From Arsenicibacter rosenii (lineage in GTDB: Bacteria; Bacteroidota; Bacteroidia; Cytophagales; Spirosomataceae), in contig NZ_MORL01000002.1 of assembly GCF_001870735.1 (NCBI RefSeq), forward strand, positions 505,076 to 569,075: a stretch of 64,000 nt of DNA, written 5' to 3'. A program made the translations under genes and the position numbers. The notes beneath the pieces were generated by a model. The model did no database searches. It saw nothing but the letters and a program-made list of their open reading frames with translations, and was not told where the DNA came from. This document shows, one piece after another, positions 13,885 to 21,819 of the stretch (position 1 is the first letter of the stretch; each line of letters starts with the position of its first letter).

Positions 13885-16266
13885 TTAGAACCGTAGCCGG
13901 ACACCGGCCAGAAAATTGCGGGTCGCCTGCGGGAAATACCAGTTATCGGCCTGCACCTTACCCTCGCTGATATACGCATACGTATAGCCGTTCGACTCGT
14001 ACAGCTCGCTGAACAGGTTGTTGAGCAAGAGCGTAAATTCAATCGTATCGGCAAATTTCGGTTTCAGGGTGTAAATCAGCCGGATATCGTTCACAAAATA
14101 CGGGTTCAGCTTGCGGCTCTCGTTCTGCGTATTGTCGAGGTACTGCTTCCCTACATACTTCGTCAACAGGCTCAGCTCCAGATTTTTGACGGGCGTATAC
14201 ATGAACTGCGAACCGGCAATGACCGATGGCGAGAACGAAATATCGGTGTTCGTATGCGTGATTGCCCGCTGATCGCCGGTATCGAAGTTGTCGAGGTACT
14301 CGGTGAAGGTCTTCACTTTATTCTGGCTAAACGTAGCATTGACATTCCAGCGCCATTGCCGCGACAATACCGTGGCCAGTTCCAGTTCAACACCGGCACG
14401 GTAACTGTTCGGTACATTCACACGGTTGTAGGCCCCGACATCGTTGATCTGACCCGTCAGCACCAGCTGGTTGCGGTAGTTCATGTAATAGGCATTGGCC
14501 GTAAAGGCGTACCGCTGCGCCTGCCGCTTAAACCCGGCTTCCCAGTCATACAGGCTTTCGTGTTTCGGCCGGCTGGTCGGCGTGCTTTGGGTATAGTCGT
14601 CGCGGTTCGGCTCCTTGTTGCCGACACCAAACGACCCATACAGTGTATTCTGGTCGTTGATGGTATAGGTCAGACCGGCCTTCGGGTTGAAAAACGACAG
14701 GCTGGCATCCTGCGTCACGTTCTGTAACTGGCTGTTGAAACCCAGGAACGAATAGTTAACCGTCCGGACCTGCAGGTCGACAAAGCCGTTCAGCCGCGTT
14801 GCCAGTTGATAGAAAGCTTTGCCGTAGAGGTTAAAATCGGTCTTTGTTGCATCGTCGTCGTAATACCGCTGGCGGATGTTGCTGGTGCTGGCAAAGCGGG
14901 CCCAGATGATTTCGCCGTAGTGTTTGCCTTTGTACTGGTTCCAGCCACCACCGAAGTTGGCCGTGAGCCGCCCGCGTCCGTTGTAGTCGAGCGAGAATAC
15001 GGAGCCATAGAAGTCATTGTCAAGCCACCGCCGGCGGATGATGTCGGTCGTCCGGATGGTGTCGCGGCCGATGATCACGTTCGGCAAGCTGTATTTCGAC
15101 AATTTCTCGCCCTCGCGGTATTGTTCGTAATAACCACGGCCTTTGGTATAAAACGCCGACACATTCAGCCGCCAGCTGCGGCTCAGTTCATGCGAGGTAA
15201 TGAGCTGATACTGATCCTGCTGATAGTTGTCGGTTTCGTTGTCGTAGGTGTATTCGTTATACCGCCGGTTGGTCGCCAGAATCGCTTCCGGTACACCGTT
15301 CCAGGCCTGATAGGTTTGCTCCTTTCCCGAGAACACGTTCAGGCGGACAAAGCTTTTCTTGCCGTACCAGCCGCCGGACACATAAAACGATTTCAGGTCA
15401 GAAAAGGCGCGGTCGATGTAGCCGTCGGACTTGATCGCCGACAGGCGGGCATCCATCACAAAGCCACCTTTCAGCAAGCCCGAACTGGCCAGAATATTGG
15501 CTTTACGGGTATTGAAGGACCCACCCGACAGGTTTACTTCGGCCAGCGGTTCGCGGTTCAGCTGGTTGGTCTGTACATTCAGCGAAGCGCCGAACGCACC
15601 TGCCCCGTTGGTTGAGGTGCCAACCCCGCGCTGGATTTGAATGCTGCTGACCGACGACGAAAAATCGGGCATGTTCACCCAGAATGTTCCTTGTGATTCG
15701 GCATCGTTGTACGGAATCCCGTTCAGCGTTACGTTGACGCGGGTCGCATCAGAACCACGGATACGAATGCCCGTATAGCCGACACCGGCTCCGGCATCTG
15801 AGGTCGTCACGACCGATGGCGTAAAGTTGAGCATCATCGGCAGGTCCTGGCCCAGATTCAGCTTGCGGATGTCGCGCTGCGTCACGTTGGTATACGCCAC
15901 GGCTGACTTTTCGTTGGCGCGGGTAGCCGACACAACCACTTCATCGACCGCAACCACGCTCTTTTCCAGCGATACGTTGAGGCTTTGATTCTGGCTGATT
16001 GTGACCGGTTGGGTAACGGGTTCGTACCCGACAAGCGAAATCCGGAGCTGGTAAGTGCCCTTCGGCAGGTTGGTGAGCTTGTAGGCTCCGCCGGCGTCGG
16101 CGATAGCGCCCTTGAAGGTTCCTTCAATGGCAACGGCGGCGCCCGGTAAGGTTCCGCCCCCGGCGTCCTTTACGGTTCCGGATAAGGTAAACTGTGCCCA
16201 TGCCGGCAGCGCAAACAGGCCAAGCCACAGGGCAAGAAACACACGATAGGTTGTTGTGTTTTTCAT
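13885..16266 (-). CDS. TonB-dependent outer-membrane receptor, probable thiamine transporter
   Basis: A 793-residue outer-membrane barrel. Signal peptide to about residue 24 (FLALWLGLFALPAWAQ), a CarboxypepD_reg-like domain (about 25-110, FTLSGTVKDAGG...), a plug domain (about 115-230, GYTGIRIRGSDATRVNVTLN), then the barrel ending NFLAGVRLRF with the usual C-terminal aromatic residue. Unlike SusC proteins it is short and has no SusD partner. A TPP riboswitch sits in its leader, so its expression follows thiamine pyrophosphate levels. Thiamine-regulated TonB receptors are known in Bacteroidota, which makes thiamine or a precursor the likely cargo. No inner-membrane thiamine permease is adjacent. 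Confidence 0.92.
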   Translation of the reverse strand: MKNTTTYRVFLALWLGLFALPAWAQFTLSGTVKDAGGGTLPGAAVAIEGTFKGAIADAGGAYKLTNLPKGTYQLRISLVGYEPVTQPVTISQNQSLNVSLEKSVVAVDEVVVSATRANEKSAVAYTNVTQRDIRKLNLGQDLPMMLNFTPSVVTTSDAGAGVGYTGIRIRGSDATRVNVTLNGIPYNDAESQGTFWVNMPDFSSSVSSIQIQRGVGTSTNGAGAFGASLNVQTNQLNREPLAEVNLSGGSFNTRKANILASSGLLKGGFVMDARLSAIKSDGYIDRAFSDLKSFYVSGGWYGKKSFVRLNVFSGKEQTYQAWNGVPEAILATNRRYNEYTYDNETDNYQQDQYQLITSHELSRSWRLNVSAFYTKGRGYYEQYREGEKLSKYSLPNVIIGRDTIRTTDIIRRRWLDNDFYGSVFSLDYNGRGRLTANFGGGWNQYKGKHYGEIIWARFASTSNIRQRYYDDDATKTDFNLYGKAFYQLATRLNGFVDLQVRTVNYSFLGFNSQLQNVTQDASLSFFNPKAGLTYTINDQNTLYGSFGVGNKEPNRDDYTQSTPTSRPKHESLYDWEAGFKRQAQRYAFTANAYYMNYRNQLVLTGQINDVGAYNRVNVPNSYRAGVELELATVLSRQWRWNVNATFSQNKVKTFTEYLDNFDTGDQRAITHTNTDISFSPSVIAGSQFMYTPVKNLELSLLTKYVGKQYLDNTQNESRKLNPYFVNDIRLIYTLKPKFADTIEFTLLLNNLFSELYESNGYTYAYISEGKVQADNWYFPQATRNFLAGVRLRF

Positions 16267-16433
16267 TAACTATGAAAAATGCAACGAACAGGTATAGGGG
16301 CTGTACCTATCGTTCAGTGAAAAATCAGGATGTATTCAGTGCTACCAGATAACGATGGAATCAGCATCGTCCCGTTTCTGACGGTTTCAGCGTTGCTTCT
16401 GATTCAAGACAATGCATGAAAATACGTCGAAAC

Positions 16434-16530
16434 GTAGCTACTTTCCCTTCGCCGGCATTACCCGGATCAGGTTCGATGGGTATAATCTCAGCCCGTTGTA
16501 TTAAGGCACCCCTTTAAGATTAGCAGCTAC
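16434..16530 (-). ncRNA. TPP riboswitch (THI element)
   Basis: Read on the minus strand, the conserved aptamer words appear in order: GGGGTGCC, GGGCTGAGA, ATACCC, GAACCTGATCCGGGTAAT, GCCGGCGAAGGGAAAG. P1 can form from GCTA-at-CTT on the 5' side with AAG-TAGC on the 3' side. It lies about 170 nt upstream of the TonB-dependent receptor ATG at 16266. Binding of TPP should reduce expression. An exact TAnnTTTG box (TATCTTTG, 16530-16537) sits just upstream. Confidence 0.95.
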
Positions 16531-16537
16531 AAAGATA
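16530..16537 (-). promoter_or_regulatory. -7 box upstream of TPP riboswitch
   Basis: TATCTTTG on the minus strand is an exact match to the Bacteroidota -7 consensus TAnnTTTG. Transcription would start at the 5' edge of the aptamer. A good -33 element at the normal spacing is not obvious. Confidence 0.45.
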
Positions 16538-16658
16538 ACGGAATTTTACAAATTCCGGATGATGGTCTTGGTTGTGGATACCGGTTATTTAATACGGGTG
16601 GTTGCCGGTAGCGAACATTACCACCGGCAACCCTGATAAGCGTCAGGAAGTTAGCCGG

Positions 16659-18215
16659 TTATTTCGAGCCGCCATATTTAGCCGGCTGGGGCTGGTTTGT
16701 GCCGGTCGTGGCGGTTTTCTTCAGAAACTGGCGCAGGTGTTCGTTGCTGGTGGCCAGATCTTCCTTGCGCAGGTACATCATGTGACCGCTCCGGTAGCCT
16801 TCCCAGCTGATCCGGTCTTTCAGTTTACCACCCGCGTCGATCTGCCACATGTTGTATTTGGCATTGAAATAATCGCAGGCCCCGTCGTAGTAGCCCGATT
16901 GCACCAGTACGTGCAGGAAGGGGTTCATCGCCATCGCCTGACGCAGGTTTTCGCCGGTCTGATTGCCGTCGTTATTCCACGGACGGACAGGCCCGAACAT
17001 AAAGTAATTCAGGTCGGTTTTGTAGTTCAGCTCCTCACGCATATACTGGTTAATGGCCGGAGTAAACGAGTGTAGCCACGAGGTTAACTCGGCATTATAG
17101 TCCGGAGCCATGCCCGCGTCGCGGCTGTCGATGCCTAGGTAACGGGAATCCAGACGGCCAACGGTATAGCCACGGTCGCGCAGCAGCTCTTTCCAGAAAA
17201 AACTGGCCGGAATATCCATATTCAGCTGGCTGACCACCTTATCCGACAAACCCGAGTACCGGGCGACTTTCGCCGTAATTTCCTTTCGTTTCTGGTCGCT
17301 CAGGGCGCCGCCCATCGTTAGTGCCGGCAGGTATTCCTGAACGGTAAACGTCTCTACTTCAGGCAACACGTCGGTCAGGTCTTTTTTCTGAAGATCGGCC
17401 GGAAGCGCCTTATGATACCAGGCGGTGGCGGCATAGTAAGGCAGCATCAGGGCCGATTTTGCCGGTCCGTCGCGTTTGATGCCCAGATCGGTCGGCGATA
17501 CCAGAATGACCCCGTTCAGATACATCCAGTGGCTGTTCTGTAATTCGAGGGCCAGCCCCGACACCCGCGTTGTCCCGTAGCTTTCGCCGATCAGGTATTT
17601 GGGAGATGCCCAGCGGTTATACCGGCTCACGAAGGTATTGATCCAGTCGGCCAGGTACTTAATGTCGGCATTCACACCAAAGAATTTTGCCGTTGGTACG
17701 TCCTTGCCGGCTGTCCGCGAAAAGCCGGTGTTGACGGGATCTACATACACAATATCCGCCACATCAAGAATCGAGTTCGGGTTGTCGCGCATACCATAAG
17801 GCTGTACCGGATAGCCTTCATCATCAATTTTCAGGATGCGCGGGCCGGTATAACCGATCATCATCCAGACCGAGGCCGTTCCGGGGCCCCCGTTAAACGA
17901 AATCACCAGCGGGCGGGTTGAGCGGTCATTGACGTCCGAACGTTCAAAGTAGGTAAAAAACACACCGGCAATGGCCTTCCCGTCTTCGTCCCATACCGGA
18001 ATGGTACCGGCCGTAGTTTTGTAGGGTACTTTCTGGCCCTTGATCGTTACTTCGCCTTTAGTGACCACCTGGGCATCAAGGTTGAGTGTCCGGGCCGACG
18101 CCCCGGCTTTTTCGGTTTTGGGCGCAGGTGCCTCCGCAGAGGGGGCTGCCGGCTTTTGAGCAAAGCTGGTCAGCATCAGGCAGCCGCCAGCCAGAGTAAG
18201 TAGTAGTTTGTTCAT
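16659..18215 (-). CDS. S10 family serine carboxypeptidase
   Basis: A 518-residue secreted peptidase that removes C-terminal residues from peptides. Signal peptide MNKLLLTLAGGCLMLTSFAQ, then an Ala/Pro-rich linker to about residue 40. The catalytic domain has SFNGGPGTASVW (oxyanion region, 106-117), the nucleophile Ser212 in LIGESYGTTR, the Asp region GYYDGACDYFNA and the catalytic His in GYRSGHMMYL. Length is normal for bacterial S10 peptidases. A simple-repeat block lies directly upstream of the start, so it is probably monocistronic. Confidence 0.93.
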   Translation of the reverse strand: MNKLLLTLAGGCLMLTSFAQKPAAPSAEAPAPKTEKAGASARTLNLDAQVVTKGEVTIKGQKVPYKTTAGTIPVWDEDGKAIAGVFFTYFERSDVNDRSTRPLVISFNGGPGTASVWMMIGYTGPRILKIDDEGYPVQPYGMRDNPNSILDVADIVYVDPVNTGFSRTAGKDVPTAKFFGVNADIKYLADWINTFVSRYNRWASPKYLIGESYGTTRVSGLALELQNSHWMYLNGVILVSPTDLGIKRDGPAKSALMLPYYAATAWYHKALPADLQKKDLTDVLPEVETFTVQEYLPALTMGGALSDQKRKEITAKVARYSGLSDKVVSQLNMDIPASFFWKELLRDRGYTVGRLDSRYLGIDSRDAGMAPDYNAELTSWLHSFTPAINQYMREELNYKTDLNYFMFGPVRPWNNDGNQTGENLRQAMAMNPFLHVLVQSGYYDGACDYFNAKYNMWQIDAGGKLKDRISWEGYRSGHMMYLRKEDLATSNEHLRQFLKKTATTGTNQPQPAKYGGSK

Positions 18216-18330
18216 AGAGTGAATGAGCGATAGAGTGAATGAGTGATAGAGTGAATGAGTGATAGAGTGAAAGAGCGAATGAGTGATCGGGCATTCGCTC
18301 TTTCACTCTTTATCACTTTCACTCTTTAGT
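18216..18330. repeat. GAGTGAAT/GAGTGATA simple repeat with terminator hairpin
   Basis: Tandem 8-bp words (GAGTGAAT, GAGTGATA, GAGTGAAA) run from 18216 to about 18290. Inside, 18264-18281 and 18292-18309 form a perfect 18-bp stem with a 10-nt loop. The block is between the aldo/keto reductase stop and the S10 peptidase start, both on the minus strand, so the hairpin can end the reductase transcript. Confidence 0.75.
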
Positions 18331-18331
18331 A

Positions 18332-19321
18332 TCAGTATTTTCCTCTGATTTTGGGTTTAATCTGATTGTCGTACAGGATACGCAGGGCGGCGTGGGTTTC
18401 GGCCGGGAGCGGGGGCAGGAGCGAGGCCTCGCCGTTGGTCTGTACCTGCGGTACTTTGGTTGCGCCGGGAATCACCGTCGTGACGGCGGGGTGGTCCAGA
18501 ATCCAGCGGATTGCCCAGGCCGCCAGCCGGTCATCGGGCATGAGTGCGGCGATGGCCTGCGTCAACACTACACCATCCTCAAAGGCAACACCGGAGAACG
18601 TTTCGCCGACGTTGAATTTTTCGCCGTTGGCATTGTAGTGGCGGTGGTCGGAGGGGGCAAACTGCGTCTGATGCGTAAACTTACCCGACAGCAAGCCGCT
18701 CGCAAGCGGCACCCGCACAATGAGGGACACGCCTTTTTCCTGCGCGAGCGCAAAAAACTCGTCGCTCAGATGCTGACGGAACAGGTTAAAAATGATTTGC
18801 AGGGAGGCCAGTCCGTCCTGTTGCAGGCAGATCATGGCTTCTTCGGCGGTTTCGACGCTCACGCCCCAGTGGCGGATTAGTTTTTCGTCCTGCAACCGGC
18901 GGAGGTGATCGAACACATCACCCTTTTGCAGTTCTTCGGTCGGGATACAGTGCAGTTGTTCCAGAAAAAGCTGATCGAGCTGCAGATTACCGAGCGAAGA
19001 TTCTACCTGCTGCCGCATGGTGTCGTAGGTAAAGTTCCGGGGCCAGCCAAAGCCATTGTCCGACCGCCGGCCGAGCTTGGTCGCGACCAGCATAGGCAGC
19101 GATGTTTGTTTGAGGAACTTCCCGATGGTCCGTTCGCTGATGCCCGTGCCGTAAACGTCGGCTGTGTCAATGAAATTTCCGCCCTGATCGGCATAGGCCT
19201 GCAGGATGGCGAAGGCGTCGTTTTCCGGAATCGTGCCCCAGTCGGCGCTGCCAAGCTGCCAGGTGCCGAGGCCAATTTCAGAAATTAATTCAGTCTGGAA
19301 GGATCGTTTAGGTAAAACCAT
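18332..19321 (-). CDS. Aldo/keto reductase
   Basis: A 329-residue NADPH-dependent oxidoreductase of the AKR superfamily. ISEIGLGTWQLGSADWG opens the barrel. The catalytic tetrad is visible as Asp and Tyr in NFIDTADVYGTGISE, Lys in MLVATKLGRR and His in LFLEQLHCIPTEE. The cofactor-binding end contains AIRWILDHPAVTTVIPGATK. Cytoplasmic, with no signal peptide. The substrate is unknown; it resembles general sugar- or aldehyde-reducing members. It is followed by the repeat hairpin. Confidence 0.93.
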   Translation of the reverse strand: MVLPKRSFQTELISEIGLGTWQLGSADWGTIPENDAFAILQAYADQGGNFIDTADVYGTGISERTIGKFLKQTSLPMLVATKLGRRSDNGFGWPRNFTYDTMRQQVESSLGNLQLDQLFLEQLHCIPTEELQKGDVFDHLRRLQDEKLIRHWGVSVETAEEAMICLQQDGLASLQIIFNLFRQHLSDEFFALAQEKGVSLIVRVPLASGLLSGKFTHQTQFAPSDHRHYNANGEKFNVGETFSGVAFEDGVVLTQAIAALMPDDRLAAWAIRWILDHPAVTTVIPGATKVPQVQTNGEASLLPPLPAETHAALRILYDNQIKPKIRGKY

Positions 19322-19442
19322 GTAAAGGAATGAGAAACATGCGGTTTAAACCCCGAATATACATAACAGGCTAATAGAATGGTTGTTGGCGGACCTTAAA
19401 ATGGCTGGCGTTGGTATGGTATACCGGCAGCAGAGGGCACAA

Positions 19443-19472
19443 AAAAAGCATGCTTTACAAAGCATGCTTTTT
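19443..19472 (-). terminator. Terminator of the small cold-shock gene
   Basis: AAAAAGCATGCTT (19443-19455) pairs with AAGCATGCTTTTT (19460-19472) over a 4-nt loop. It lies 25 bp beyond the stop of the minus-strand cold-shock gene and ends in T residues in that direction. Confidence 0.82.
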
Positions 19473-19496
19473 GCATTAACTAGCTATATCTTAGAA

Positions 19497-19688
19497 TTAA
19501 GCCCGTTTTACATTCACTGCATTCAGGCCTTTTCTGCCTTGCTCAACATTGAAGCTAACTTTGTCGTTTTCACGAATGTCATCAATAAGACCGGAAACGT
19601 GCACAAAAATATCGGCGCCACCGTTAGCTGGGGTAATGAAGCCAAACCCTTTGGTCTCATTGAAAAATTTAACTGTTCCTTCTTGCAT
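19497..19688 (-). CDS. cspA: Cold-shock protein (CspA family)
   Basis: A 63-residue single cold-shock domain that binds single-stranded RNA and DNA and acts as an RNA chaperone. [20 protein letters not shown] contains RNP1 (KGFGFI), and [10 protein letters not shown] is RNP2. The segment [23 protein letters not shown] ends the five-strand barrel. Length is slightly below the 67-70 of typical CspA. It has its own terminator. It is divergent from a second cold-shock-domain gene at 19965, with a long hairpin between. Confidence 0.95.
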   Translation of the reverse strand: MQEGTVKFFNETKGFGFITPANGGADIFVHVSGLIDDIRENDKVSFNVEQGRKGLNAVNVKRA

Positions 19689-19859
19689 TTTTTTATTGTT
19701 TGCGGCAAATAACGAACCAATAAATGATATTTCCTAATCCTGGGGCAGGAATTTATATTTTTATTTATTTGATTGTCAAGGCCGTCATTTATGTAAGCTA
19801 TTTTTGCATATAGCTGACCCTAAACGCAACTTATTCGTAAAATGTTTGGTTGTACCATA

Positions 19860-19918
19860 AATGTGGCCCGCTTCAGTCGAAACACGGTAACCTGTTTTCG
19901 ACCCGAGCGGGCCACATT
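19860..19918. other. 59-nt hairpin between divergent cold-shock genes
   Basis: AATGTGGCCCGCT (19860-19872) pairs perfectly with AGCGGGCCACATT (19906-19918). An inner stem GTCGAAA/TTTCGAC and a GG/CC cap continue the fold almost to the tip. It starts 172 bp from one gene and ends 46 bp before the other, in a divergent promoter region where a terminator has no obvious use. It could be a leader RNA structure for the 19965 gene or a small mobile inverted repeat. Confidence 0.7.
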
Positions 19919-19964
19919 GGCTATGCACAGCAGTGTAGTATTTTTTTAACAAAACAGGGTATTC

Positions 19965-20417
19965 ATGGGTAGATCGCAGGAAACGTTTTCAAAAAAAGAA
20001 AAAGAAAAAGCCAGACATAAGAAACGGCAGGACAAAGAACAGAAAAAAGAAGAGCGCAAAGCGAATGCCGCAAAAGGCCAGGGCCTGGATATGATGCTGG
20101 CGTATGTAGATGAAAACGGTAATCTGACGACAACCCCTCCTGACCCACGTAACAAGAAAACGGTAGATGCCGGCAGTATTTCCATCGGCGTTGACCGGCA
20201 GGAAGCAACCGCGGCTGTTGCCGAGCGGAAAGGTGTCGTGACGACATGGCTCGACACAAAAGGGTACGGATTTATTAAAGATACGCAATCGCAACAAAGT
20301 ATCTTCTTTCATAAAAACGGGCTTATTGACGATATTCGCCAGCAGGATAAAGTAAGTTTTCAGATTGAGACAACCCCGAAAGGCCCGAGTGCCGTCGAGG
20401 TGCGTAAACTCGGCTGA
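19965..20417 (+). CDS. Cold-shock-domain protein with charged N-terminal extension
   Basis: A 150-residue protein. Residues 1-45 are strongly basic and probably coiled (SKKEKEKARHKKRQDKEQKK and following), with a middle linker LDMMLAYVDENGNLTTTPPD. The cold-shock domain is at about 85-150, with RNP1 KGYGFIKD and RNP2 SIFFHKNGL, ending GPSAVEVRKLG. This architecture is common in Bacteroidota, where it replaces simple CspA copies. An RNA-binding role is expected. The 59-nt hairpin ends 46 bp upstream of the ATG. Confidence 0.92.
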   Translation: MGRSQETFSKKEKEKARHKKRQDKEQKKEERKANAAKGQGLDMMLAYVDENGNLTTTPPDPRNKKTVDAGSISIGVDRQEATAAVAERKGVVTTWLDTKGYGFIKDTQSQQSIFFHKNGLIDDIRQQDKVSFQIETTPKGPSAVEVRKLG

Positions 20418-20515
20418 TAACGCAGATTGGTTTGTGCTTACCGTCGGGGTTACAGAGCGATGTGTAGCCTTTTACCATGTGTTTACATTTCCTCTGTTTT
20501 AACCAAACGAAACTT

Positions 20516-20686
20516 ATGCAAAAGCTGACTGTAAAAGAACGTCAGAAGGCTGCTCATCAGGCTGTTGAGGCCAGTAAAATGCCTTATTTAGTACGCAATA
20601 TGCCTAAAACGATTCTTTATCTGACGGAAGAGCAGGCCGCAAAGCGTTTCGATCTGATCCCGCAATTCCGGAAGCCGGCCAACTGA
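20516..20686 (+). CDS. Small hypothetical protein (56 residues)
   Basis: A 56-residue basic protein starting MQKLTVKERQKAAHQAVEAS and ending DLIPQFRKPAN. It is helix-rich, with no signal peptide or membrane segment. The ATG at 20516 is chosen because the upstream extension (CLHFLCFNQTK) looks like leader sequence. It follows the cold-shock-domain gene by 98 bp on the same strand and precedes the 122-residue gene by 49 bp, so the three may share a transcript. Function unknown. Confidence 0.6.
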   Translation: MQKLTVKERQKAAHQAVEASKMPYLVRNMPKTILYLTEEQAAKRFDLIPQFRKPAN

Positions 20687-20735
20687 ACAGACTTGATAAG
20701 CATGCGCTTGTTCTATTATTATAATTAAATCCTCT

Positions 20736-21104
20736 ATGAACAAACAGGAATACATTCAGCAAGTGGCTGAATGGGCCAGAATTCGTGGCTACACTGATAT
20801 CAAAGCAAATGCCGAGGGCTTCAGCAAGCCCGGAGGGTATGGCCGTCAGCAGGATGGCGAATCGTTCGTGCCGGATGTTACTGGAATACAGTCAGGTGCA
20901 CGGACCTACTTTGAAGTCATGCTGAAGACCAGCGATAAGGATTACCTGACTGCGAAACTGAAACTGCTACATCAATTGACGATCATAAACGGCGGTAAAC
21001 TCTTTCTGATGGCTCCGAAAGGGCATTCTATGTTTGCTAAAAACATTCTGGAAGGCAGTCGGATCAACGCCGAAATCGTTGCGCTGCCTGAACGCCGGAA
21101 ATAA
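20736..21104 (+). CDS. Conserved hypothetical protein, possible nuclease-like fold
   Basis: A 122-residue cytoplasmic protein. The N-terminal helix MNKQEYIQQVAEWARIRGY is followed by SFVPDVTG, RTYFEVMLKTSD, and a helix-strand ending GGKLFLMAPKGHSMFAKNIL. The order Asp (VPDVTG), then Glu and Lys on the next strand (FEVMLK), faintly resembles PD-(D/E)xK folds, but the E-to-K spacing is off, so activity is doubtful. Function unknown. A terminator follows at 21175-21213. Confidence 0.7.
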   Translation: MNKQEYIQQVAEWARIRGYTDIKANAEGFSKPGGYGRQQDGESFVPDVTGIQSGARTYFEVMLKTSDKDYLTAKLKLLHQLTIINGGKLFLMAPKGHSMFAKNILEGSRINAEIVALPERRK

Positions 21105-21174
21105 GGCACAGGGCTTATGCCGGCGTTCATCAGGCGCTTCAGGCAAAGAGAACGGTGTCAACTATCCATCATAC

Positions 21175-21213
21175 AAACGCCCGGATTGGCTCCCTGCCGA
21201 TCCGGGCGTTTTT
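21175..21213 (+). terminator. Rho-independent terminator
   Basis: AAACGCCCGGAT (21175-21186) pairs with ATCCGGGCGTTT (21200-21211), followed by a T-run. It ends the plus-strand unit 19965-21104. Confidence 0.85.
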
Positions 21214-21286
21214 GTTCCTGTGGCTGTGTTGGCTGTGTTTAAACAGGTGGATGATCAACAATAATAGACCGGCAGATTTGTCGGCC

Positions 21287-21338
21287 TTATTCTTCCGGAA
21301 CGCAAAAGCCCCGTTTTAAAAGCGTTCCGGAAGAATAA
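21287..21338. repeat. 17-bp perfect inverted repeat
   Basis: TTATTCTTCCGGAACGC (21287-21303) and its exact complement (21322-21338) enclose an 18-nt loop with a small AAAA/TTTT pairing. It is placed about 45 bp beyond the stop of the minus-strand gene at 21382. It may act as its terminator, but no clear T-run follows. Confidence 0.55.
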
Positions 21339-21381
21339 AGAGGGTACGTCGCTGCGTAAGCGACTGTCTAGTTTTTCTTTT

Positions 21382-21714
21382 TTAGTGCCATAGCGTGCCG
21401 TTTAGTCCCAGAACAATACCTAACCATAAACCAAAAAGAAAAACCAGCCCACTAATGAGTCGGGCAGGCAGCTTGTTCCAGCCGTTCAGATGCGCAAAAA
21501 AATCCAGGAAGGCCGAAAACGCTCCACCGGTTGCGCCGGCCAGCGGAACAATAATCAACGGCTTCGCCATCCAGTAAGCGCCCCATTCCGGATGCGGGTG
21601 TTTTACCCCCGACAAAAAAAGACTGATCACGGCCAGGGCAATACCCGCACCGGTTAACGCCCGGATCATTACTGATTGCCGGCTGAGCTGCCTGAACGCA
21701 TTTGTAGGGTACAT
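21382..21714 (-). CDS. Small integral membrane protein, unknown function
   Basis: A 110-residue protein with three likely membrane segments: ALTGAGIALAVISLFLSGV, PLIIVPLAGATGGAFSAFL and LISGLVFLFGLWLGIVLGL. It starts MYPTNAFRQLSRQSV; a second Met at residue 16 is also possible. No family recognised. A 19-bp palindrome (AACTTTG-N5-CAAAGTT) lies 48 bp upstream, and a near-identical site precedes the DoxX-like gene at 22542, so both are likely under one regulator. Confidence 0.7.
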   Translation of the reverse strand: MYPTNAFRQLSRQSVMIRALTGAGIALAVISLFLSGVKHPHPEWGAYWMAKPLIIVPLAGATGGAFSAFLDFFAHLNGWNKLPARLISGLVFLFGLWLGIVLGLNGTLWH

Positions 21715-21761
21715 ATTCAGTTGGTTTAATGATTTTACGTTAATTAATCAGCTATTAAAAG

Positions 21762-21780
21762 AACTTTGCTTCTCAAAGTT
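21762..21780. promoter_or_regulatory. Palindromic operator AACTTTG-N5-CAAAGTT, copy 1
   Basis: Perfect 7-bp arms separated by 5 bp, 48 bp upstream of the 21714 start. On the minus strand the palindrome continues into TCTTTT, which echoes a third half-site. CTTTG overlaps where a -33 element would lie, which suits a repressor. Confidence 0.6.
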
Positions 21781-21819
21781 TATGTGGCTGCGCTTCCGGA
21801 TTTGCCCCGCAATCATATT

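Noticed and set aside
13885-16266. SusC assignment for the TPP-controlled receptor
   Set aside because: At 793 residues, with no SusD partner and a riboswitch for TPP, it is a vitamin-type receptor rather than a glycan transporter.
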